64,000 nt of DNA from positions 1 through 64,000 of the forward strand of contig JAFMJV010000004.1 in NCBI GenBank assembly GCA_017853275.1, in the 5' to 3' direction. The DNA is from Chloroflexota bacterium. GTDB lineage: Bacteria; Chloroflexota; Limnocylindria; Limnocylindrales; CSP1-4. Shown piece after piece: positions 58,544 to 64,000 of this stretch (within the stretch, counting starts at the first letter, position 1; every line of letters starts with the position of its first letter). The translations under genes were made by a program, and so were the position numbers. The notes under the pieces are model-generated. The model ran no database searches, was not told where the DNA came from, and saw only the letters and a program-made list of their open reading frames with translations.

Positions 58544-60703
58544 ATGAGCACGCCGCGGATCTCGCTCGCCCTCGTCCTCCACAACCACCAGCCGGTGGGG
58601 AACTTCGGCCACGTCTTCGCGGCGAACCATGACGCCGCCTACCGGCCGCTCATCGATGCCCTGGAGCGGCACCCCGGCGTCCGGCTCGGCCTCCACTACA
58701 CGGGGCCTCTCCTCGCCTGGCTGGGGAGCGAGCGTCCCGAGCTCCTGGAGCGGATCGCCGCGCTCGTGGCGCGCGGCCAGGTGGAGGTCGTGGGTGGCGG
58801 GCTCTACGAGCCGGTCCTCGCCTCGCTCCCGGAGCGCGACCGGGTCGCCCAGCTGCGCCGGATGGGCGACGAGCTGGAGCGCCGCTTCGGCCGGCGTCCC
58901 CGCGGTGCGTGGCTTGCGGAGCGTGTCTGGGAGCCGTCGCTCCCCGGCTCCCTCGCGGACGGCGGATACGAGTGGACGATCCTGGACGACGCGCACTTCC
59001 GTGCCGCGGCGATCCCCGAGGACCGCCTCTGGGCTCCCTTCGTGACCGAGGACCAGGGGAAGCGGCTCACCGTCTTCGGGACGGAGATGGGGCTCCGCTA
59101 CCGGATCCCGTTCGGCACGGTGGACGACGTCATCGGCTACCTGCGCGACCACGCCACCGAGGCGGGCGACCGGGTGGGGATGATGGGCGACGACGGCGAG
59201 AAGTTCGGCGCCTGGCCCACCACGTGGGAGCACTGCTGGGGAAGCGGCCGGTGGGTCGAGGGCTTCTTCTCCGCGCTGGAAGCGAACCGCGACTGGCTTG
59301 CAACCACGACCCCATCGGCGTGGCTGGACGGCCACCGGCCGGTAGGCCGCGTCTACATCCCGACCGGCTCGTACGCGGAGATGGGCGAGTGGGCCCTCCC
59401 CGCGGACGAGGGTGCGGCCTACGGCGAGGCGATCCACCGGCTCGCGGATGAGGGCCGCCCGGAGGTGCGCTGGATGCGCGGCGGCTTCTGGCGCAACTTC
59501 CAGGTGAAGTACCGGGAGATCAACGACCTCCACAAGCAGATGCTGCGGACCTCGGCCGCGGTGGATGCGATGGCGCCCGGGCCCGTGCGGGAGGCGGCGC
59601 TCGACCACCTCCACCAGGGCCAGTCGAACGACTGCTACTGGCACGGGCTCTTCGGCGGGATCTACATCGCGCACATGCGGCTCGCCACGGCGGAGCACCT
59701 GATCGCCGCGGAGGACGCGGCGGACCGCGCGGCGCAGCGCGCGGGGAACGCGGTGGACGGGATCGTCGCCGCGGACCTCGACCTGGACGGGTCGGATGAG
59801 CTGCTCGTCCGCTCGCCGGGACAGATCGTGGCGCTCGATCCCGCGGAGGGTGGCGGGATCTCCGCGTGGGACCTGCGCGCCGTCCGCCACGCCGCCCTCT
59901 CCGTCCTCCGGCGCCGCCGCGAGGCCTACCACGCGAAGCTGATCGCCTTCGAGCAGGGCGGCGGCGATCCGGCCGAGCCGGGCGAGGGGGTCTCCTCGAT
60001 CCACGACCTCGTCAAGGTCCGGGAGGCCGGCCTCGCGGATCGGCTGGTCGTCGATCCGCGCGAGCGCCGGGCGGGGATCGTCCGCCTCCTGGACACCGGC
60101 GTGACGCCCGCCGAGGTCGCGACCGCCCGCGCCGCGGACCTGGGCTCCGTGGCGGATGACGCCCACACGATCCTCTCCACGGGCGACGACCGGGTCGTCC
60201 TCGGCTGGTCGGGCCTCCTCGCCGGCGTCCCGGCCCGGGTCCGGAAGAGCTACGCCTTCACGGGCGACCGGAGCGCGCCCGCGATCGCGCTCGAGCTCGT
60301 CGTCGCGAACGAGGGCGATGCCCCGATCCGCGGCCGGCTCGCGATCGAGTGGCCGCTCAACCTCCTCGGCGGCGGCGGGAACCCCTCCGCGTGGGTCGAG
60401 CCGCGGCCCGGAGAGCGGGTCCGCTTCGACGGGGAGGGCGAGGTCGCGGCCACGGAGACGGTCCGCGCCGGGAACGACTGGATCGGAGCCGCGATCGCGC
60501 TCGCGCCGGCGCCGGCCGCGGATGTCTGGTGGTCCTCGATCGATACCGTCTCGAACTCCGAGGACGGCTTCGAGCGGACCCACCAGGGCGCGGCCTTCCT
60601 CGTCTCCTGGCCGCTCGAGCTCGCACCGGGTGCCGACCGGACCTTCCGGCTCTCGGTCCACGCCACGCTCGCGCGCGACCGCGCGGTGGTCGAGGGGCTC
60701 TGA
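58544..60703 (+). CDS. glycoside hydrolase family 57, alpha-amylase/4-alpha-glucanotransferase-like
   Basis: A 719-residue GH57 enzyme. SLALVLHNHQPVGNFGHVF is the family start motif, LAERVWEPSL carries the catalytic Glu, and GMMGDDGEKFGAW the second acid (Asp). The C-terminal half, with NDCYWHGLFGGIYIAHMR and later beta-rich blocks, matches DUF1925/DUF1926 of 4-alpha-glucanotransferases. It acts on alpha-glucans such as glycogen or maltodextrins in the cytoplasm. It is likely controlled by a LacI-type repressor through the palindrome at 58494. An MsmK-type ATPase gene follows. Confidence 0.9.
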   Translation: MSTPRISLALVLHNHQPVGNFGHVFAANHDAAYRPLIDALERHPGVRLGLHYTGPLLAWLGSERPELLERIAALVARGQVEVVGGGLYEPVLASLPERDRVAQLRRMGDELERRFGRRPRGAWLAERVWEPSLPGSLADGGYEWTILDDAHFRAAAIPEDRLWAPFVTEDQGKRLTVFGTEMGLRYRIPFGTVDDVIGYLRDHATEAGDRVGMMGDDGEKFGAWPTTWEHCWGSGRWVEGFFSALEANRDWLATTTPSAWLDGHRPVGRVYIPTGSYAEMGEWALPADEGAAYGEAIHRLADEGRPEVRWMRGGFWRNFQVKYREINDLHKQMLRTSAAVDAMAPGPVREAALDHLHQGQSNDCYWHGLFGGIYIAHMRLATAEHLIAAEDAADRAAQRAGNAVDGIVAADLDLDGSDELLVRSPGQIVALDPAEGGGISAWDLRAVRHAALSVLRRRREAYHAKLIAFEQGGGDPAEPGEGVSSIHDLVKVREAGLADRLVVDPRERRAGIVRLLDTGVTPAEVATARAADLGSVADDAHTILSTGDDRVVLGWSGLLAGVPARVRKSYAFTGDRSAPAIALELVVANEGDAPIRGRLAIEWPLNLLGGGGNPSAWVEPRPGERVRFDGEGEVAATETVRAGNDWIGAAIALAPAPAADVWWSSIDTVSNSEDGFERTHQGAAFLVSWPLELAPGADRTFRLSVHATLARDRAVVEGL

Positions 60704-60730
60704 CCCCTCCCCTTCCGGGGCCCCGTTCGG

Positions 60731-60736
60731 TATCAT
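60731..60736 (+). promoter_or_regulatory. -10-like element for the MsmK-type ATPase gene
   Basis: TATCAT, about 103 bp before ATG 60839. No good -35 at standard spacing. The long leader contains no recognisable riboswitch. Confidence 0.35.
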
Positions 60737-60838
60737 CCGGCCCATCTCGTCCGGGCCGCGTCCGGGATCCGCCGAGCCCACCTCCGTGGTGTGCCGGTAT
60801 ATCGGGTCCACGTCGGCCGGGGCGGAGGAGGGTTCAGC

Positions 60839-61945
60839 ATGGCCACGGTCACGTTCGACCACGTCTGGAAGAAGTTCGGCGACGTGGTCGCCGTCAACGA
60901 TCTCAACCTCGAGATCCAGGACGGCGAGTTCATGGTCCTCGTCGGGCCCTCGGGCTGCGGCAAGACGACCTCGCTCCGGATGATCGCGGGGCTGGAGGAG
61001 ATCTCGGACGGCTCGCTGCGCATCGGCGACCGCGTCGTGAACAACGTCCCGCCCAAGGATCGCGACATCGCGATGGTCTTCCAGAGCTACGCGCTCTACC
61101 CGCACATGACCGTCCGCGACAACCTCGCGTTCGGGCTCAAGCTGCGCAAGACGCCCAAGGCGGATATCGACAAGCGGGTCCAGGAGGCGGCGGCGATGCT
61201 GTCCCTGGAGAACCTCCTCAACCGCAAGCCGCGCGAGCTCTCCGGCGGCCAGCGCCAGCGTGTCGCGCTCGGCCGCGCGATCGTCCGTGAGCCCGCCGTC
61301 TTCCTCATGGACGAGCCGCTCTCGAACCTGGACGCGAAGCTGCGCGTCCAGACGCGCGCCGAGATCGCCCGCCTCCATCAGCGGCTCAAGGTCACCACGG
61401 TCTACGTCACCCACGACCAGGTCGAGGCGATGACGATGGGCCAGCGGATCGCGGTCATGTCGGAGGCGCGCCTCCAGCAGGTCGGCACCCCGCAGTCCCT
61501 CTACGACCACCCGGCGAACCGCTTCGTCGCGGGCTTCATCGGCTCGCCGTCGATGAACTTCATGAACGTCACGGCATCCGGGACGGGGGACAGCGTCGTC
61601 CTCCGGAACGATGCGATCGAGGTGACCCTGCCCGAGCCGTTCCGTGGCCGCCTCCCCGCCTCCGGGAACGTCGTCCTCGGCATCCGCCCGGAGCACCTCG
61701 CGATGAGCGGGGCGAGCGCGGCGGGCACGCTGAAGGGCGGCGCGGACGTCGTGGAGTACCTCGGCAACGAGGAGCTCATCCACGTGAACGCCGCGGGCCA
61801 GGACATCGTGGCGGTGATCGGGAGCGAGCACCGGATCCGCCCCGGCGACCAGCTGAACCTCCAGGTCCCGCTGGAGAAGGTCCACCTCTTCGACCCGGAG
61901 AGCGGCGTCTCGCTCTCGCCGATGGCCGGCCAGGCGGCGGGATGA
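60839..61945 (+). CDS. carbohydrate ABC transporter ATPase, MsmK/UgpC/MalK-type
   Basis: A 368-residue ATPase: Walker A GPSGCGKTT, Q-loop VFQSYALYPHMTV, signature LSGGQRQRVALGRA, Walker B VFLMDEPLSNLD and YVTHDQVEAMTMG. The C-terminal OB-fold regulatory domain (VVLGIRPEHLAM) is typical of sugar-type ATPases, which often serve several permease pairs. The MalF/MalG-type permeases at 9670-11408 lack an ATPase, so this is a likely partner 49 kb away. Start ATG after GGAGGAGGG. It overlaps the next gene's ATG. Confidence 0.93.
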   Translation: MATVTFDHVWKKFGDVVAVNDLNLEIQDGEFMVLVGPSGCGKTTSLRMIAGLEEISDGSLRIGDRVVNNVPPKDRDIAMVFQSYALYPHMTVRDNLAFGLKLRKTPKADIDKRVQEAAAMLSLENLLNRKPRELSGGQRQRVALGRAIVREPAVFLMDEPLSNLDAKLRVQTRAEIARLHQRLKVTTVYVTHDQVEAMTMGQRIAVMSEARLQQVGTPQSLYDHPANRFVAGFIGSPSMNFMNVTASGTGDSVVLRNDAIEVTLPEPFRGRLPASGNVVLGIRPEHLAMSGASAAGTLKGGADVVEYLGNEELIHVNAAGQDIVAVIGSEHRIRPGDQLNLQVPLEKVHLFDPESGVSLSPMAGQAAG

Positions 61946-62457
61946 TGATGCAGCTCCAGCCCCGATCGTCCAGGTCCGGCCTGGCGGTCCTGGTCCCGGC
62001 CATCCTTGCCGTCATCCTCGTCGCGGGTGGCGCGGTCCATGGCCAGTCGGCGTCGCCGGCGGGTGACGTGGCCGCGGCGCCGGTGCTCGAGGACCCCACC
62101 GCCACCGGCACGCAGCTCGTCACCGCGTACGTCACGGCGATCGCCGACGGCGACTCGACGGAGGTCGGCGCGCTCCTCGCGAGCGGGTTCCAGATCGTCC
62201 GCGCGAACGGCGACCACTGGGACAAGGAGGACTACCTTGCCCAGGGTCTGCCGACGATCACGGACTGGTCGATCACGGACGTGGACGCGACCCAGTCCGG
62301 GACGGCCCTGACGGTCTACTGGATGCTCACCTCGACGGAGGTCGTGGACGGCACCTCGCAGCCGTCCGGCGCGGCCCCGCGGCTCTCTTCCTTCGTGTGG
62401 CAGGACGGCCAGTGGCTCCTCACCTCCCACGCGAACTTCGGGGCGGTCTCCCGCTGA
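61942..62457 (+). CDS. exported NTF2/SnoaL-like protein
   Basis: A 171-residue protein with an N-terminal signal or anchor (SSRSGLAVLVPAILAVILV, cleavage near AVHGQ). The mature part shows a SnoaL/DUF4440-like fold: GTQLVTAYVTAIADGDSTEVGALL, FQIVRANGDHWDKEDYL, and a C-terminal FVWQDGQWLLTSHANF strand pair. These folds act as small enzymes or ligand-binding proteins; function here is unknown. It starts within the ATPase stop region (ATGATGATG), so it is translationally coupled to the ATPase. Confidence 0.75.
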   Translation: MMMQLQPRSSRSGLAVLVPAILAVILVAGGAVHGQSASPAGDVAAAPVLEDPTATGTQLVTAYVTAIADGDSTEVGALLASGFQIVRANGDHWDKEDYLAQGLPTITDWSITDVDATQSGTALTVYWMLTSTEVVDGTSQPSGAAPRLSSFVWQDGQWLLTSHANFGAVSR

Positions 62458-62497
62458 TCCCGGCCGGCGGAGCCCGGCACCACGAGAACGACCGGAG

Positions 62498-62521
62498 CGC
62501 CCGGCCCGCAGGGGCCGGGCG
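62498..62521. terminator. bidirectional terminator between convergent genes
   Basis: CGCCCGGCCC and its exact complement with a 4-base GCAG loop, centred between the NTF2-like gene and the DUF4032 gene. Typical GC-rich terminator hairpin without a T-run. Confidence 0.65.
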
Positions 62522-62529
62522 TCGCCGTC

Positions 62530-63894
62530 TCAGGCCGGCGGCAGGTCCTTCGCCGCGCCGCCGTTCGGCGATCCGGCCGGGAGGAGGATCTCGCCCGTGG
62601 GACCGAGGAGGAAGGGCTCCTCCTCCGCGATCGCCATCCCCGCCGCCGAGCCGGAGGGGACGCGGCGCTCCGCGAGGCGGCGGATCGCGAGATCGTCCCC
62701 CACGTCCCGGCCGGCCTCCTCCGAGAGGAGCCAGCGGACCTCGGTCAGGTCGCAGTAGGCCTGGACGGGCTCGATCTCCGGTCCGAGGGCCGCCCGGAGG
62801 CGCTCCACGGTGGGGAGGAACTCCTCGCGGAGCCAGCGCTGGGCGGCGCGGTGGAGCGGCCCGAGCGGGTCCGTCTCCACCCCGCCCTCCGCGAGCGGTC
62901 CCGGGTCCTCGGGGCGCGAGAGACCGGTCCAGGCGGCGATATCGTTGAGCAGGACGGTCGCCTGTCCCTCGCCGGCCTCGAGCCCCGTGAGGCGGAGGAC
63001 GCGCTCGGCATGGAAGCGTCGATCGCCGACCGCGACGCGCAGGCGCGGGACCGCGCCCCCGTCCCCCGGCTCGAGCCGGACCTCCCGGACGACGAAGCCG
63101 AGCGCGTTCAGGCGGCGGAGGCGGGCCTCGATCCGGAAGCGCTCGTCCGGCCGGACCGGCTCGCTCCGGTGGAGCTCCGCCCACAGGCGCTCATAGCGCT
63201 CGCGCAGGCTGAGGGCGGCGGCCAGGTCGTCATCCGCCTCGTCCAGGGTCCGCCCCTCCGCGAGGGCGAGATCGACGAGGTCACCGGCCACGTTGTCCAC
63301 CGCGACATCGACATCGAGCGAGCGCTGGCCGGGCGAGAGCCGCTCGTGGACCTCGCTCGTCTCCGCGTCCACGAGGTGTGCGCGCAGCTCCTGTCCGTCC
63401 CGGAGGAGGAGGGTGTTCGCCAGGGAGCAGTCGCCCCAGTAGACGCCGTTCCGATGGAGCTCCACGAGGAGGGTCGCCATCGCGTCCAGGAGCCGCTCGC
63501 GGTGGCGCCGGGCGGCCTCCGGGAGACGCCGGAAGAGGCGCCGCAGCTGGAGCGAGCGGGTGAGATAGACGGTGACGATGAGCGCGACGTCGTCCGCCGG
63601 CCGCTCCACGATCCCGGCGACGCGGACCGCCGGCGCGCCGCGCGCCTCGAGGGCCTCCATCACCGTGTACTCGGAGCGGCCGGGGCGAAGGGGGAGCTCC
63701 TTCACGGCGTAGACGATCCCCTCCACGGCCACGAAGCGGACGATGTGCCGGCTCTCCCCGACGGGGAGCGGGAGGAAGGCGACCCCGGACTCCGGCCACG
63801 ACTCGAGGGGCGCTGCCCAGGGAAGGGCGAGGAGGCCGGGCGCGGGGACCCGGAAGCGCATCGCGATCGGGGAGGCGCCGGGCGGGGTGGTCAC
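62530..63894 (-). CDS. DUF4032 / kinase-like protein
   Basis: A 454-residue protein resembling DUF4032-containing proteins. The N-terminal half is a kinase-like (LPS-kinase/RIO-type) fold: EGIVYAVKELPLR with an ATP-binding Lys, VYWGDCSLANTLLL corresponding to the catalytic loop, and AHLVDAETSEVHE with the metal Asp. The C-terminal half is helical and charged. The catalytic-loop HxD is replaced by WGD, so kinase activity is uncertain. GTG 63894 sits 8 bp after TAGACT, so the transcript is probably leaderless. Function unknown. Confidence 0.75.
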   Translation of the reverse strand: MTTPPGASPIAMRFRVPAPGLLALPWAAPLESWPESGVAFLPLPVGESRHIVRFVAVEGIVYAVKELPLRPGRSEYTVMEALEARGAPAVRVAGIVERPADDVALIVTVYLTRSLQLRRLFRRLPEAARRHRERLLDAMATLLVELHRNGVYWGDCSLANTLLLRDGQELRAHLVDAETSEVHERLSPGQRSLDVDVAVDNVAGDLVDLALAEGRTLDEADDDLAAALSLRERYERLWAELHRSEPVRPDERFRIEARLRRLNALGFVVREVRLEPGDGGAVPRLRVAVGDRRFHAERVLRLTGLEAGEGQATVLLNDIAAWTGLSRPEDPGPLAEGGVETDPLGPLHRAAQRWLREEFLPTVERLRAALGPEIEPVQAYCDLTEVRWLLSEEAGRDVGDDLAIRRLAERRVPSGSAAGMAIAEEEPFLLGPTGEILLPAGSPNGGAAKDLPPA

Positions 63895-63902
63895 GGGGAC
63901 CG

Positions 63903-63908
63903 AGTCTA
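63903..63908 (-). promoter_or_regulatory. -10-like element for DUF4032 gene, leaderless type
   Basis: TAGACT on the minus strand, 8 bp before GTG 63894. It overlaps the stop of the possible upstream gene. Confidence 0.45.
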
Positions 63909-64000
63909 CCGGCCTTCCCCCGCACGGCCTCCCACGAGGGCAGCGCCGATCGCGGCGGCCACGAGATCGCCGAGCGCCGTGGCCGGCAGGCGGTCCGGGA
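63906..64000 (-). CDS. possible C-terminal end of an unidentified protein
   Basis: On the minus strand an open frame enters from the window edge and ends at TAG 63906-63908, with an alanine/glycine-rich tail (LVAAAIGAALVGGRAGEGR) that could be the end of a membrane or small cytoplasmic protein. Too little is visible to name it, and it may be only a chance frame in GC-rich DNA. Confidence 0.3.
   Translation of the reverse strand, partial: PDRLPATALGDLVAAAIGAALVGGRAGEGR

Noticed and set aside
1..64000. CRISPR arrays, prophage or transposase genes
   Set aside because: No regularly spaced repeats, phage structural genes or transposase motifs were seen anywhere in the window.

Overview
This is a very GC-rich, gene-dense bacterial segment with 54 likely protein genes (both end ones partial) and one tRNA gene. 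No stretch longer than 300 bases lacks a gene. Strong G/C third-position bias, many 4-bp start/stop overlaps, many promoters of a leaderless type, Tat and Sec exports without lipoprotein-type signals, and DUF4032 and DUF3558-like proteins fit a GC-rich Chloroflexota or Actinomycetota lineage. I cannot settle the phylum from this window alone.

Layout. (1) 1-11.4 kb: a leftward, translationally coupled operon bicupin-ROK kinase-selA-selB, and a divergent sugar operon (Gfo/Idh/MocA dehydrogenase, IolE-like TIM barrel, NagB-like deaminase, sugar ABC binding protein and two permeases, but no ATPase). (2) 11.4 kb: selC, the selenocysteine tRNA, on the minus strand. (3) 11.6-16.1 kb: beta-helix exoprotein, SulP transporter, exported DUF3558-like protein. 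(4) 16.3-30.3 kb: a one-carbon block. It holds sarcosine oxidase soxBDAG, an IclR regulator, a corrinoid methyltransferase set (corrinoid protein, small partner, methyl-THF methyltransferase, RACo-type reactivase, non-pyrrolysine MttB/MtgB-like methyltransferase), a DUF2200 protein and a dimethylglycine oxidase-like enzyme. Together these could take glycine betaine to glycine. (5) 30.4-37.6 kb: selD and a formate dehydrogenase with an in-frame UGA (selenocysteine) followed by a SECIS-like hairpin. (6) 37.7-46.4 kb: Tat-exported FAD oxidase, HpaI-type aldolase, two MocA dehydrogenases, FAH-family hydrolase, a divergent PlsY-like membrane protein, N-acyl-D-amino-acid deacylase, SDR. (7) 46.6-55.1 kb: an Opp-type transporter in two halves (DF, then ABC) with a BNR/sialidase-like protein and an inverted amidohydrolase between. 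(8) 55.1-64 kb: MocA dehydrogenase, DHDPS-family aldolase, cytochrome P450, GH57 enzyme, MsmK/UgpC-type ATPase, NTF2-like exported protein, DUF4032 protein.

The most striking feature is the formate dehydrogenase. Its catalytic polypeptide is encoded in two pieces in swapped order. The molybdopterin/selenocysteine part (32767-34680) lies upstream of a fused NuoE-NuoF-like subunit, and the iron-sulfur N-terminal part (36577-37617) lies downstream. The two pieces break at the same family motif and sum to about the length of a full FdhA. A 49-bp perfect direct repeat of the selD 3' end, 89 bp before the first piece, marks a past rearrangement. All four selenocysteine genes (selA, selB, selC, selD), a UGA-containing client and its SECIS lie within 35 kb. 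The neighbouring methylamine/betaine block would yield methyl-, methylene-THF and formaldehyde whose oxidation could end in formate, which is the likely reason for the clustering.
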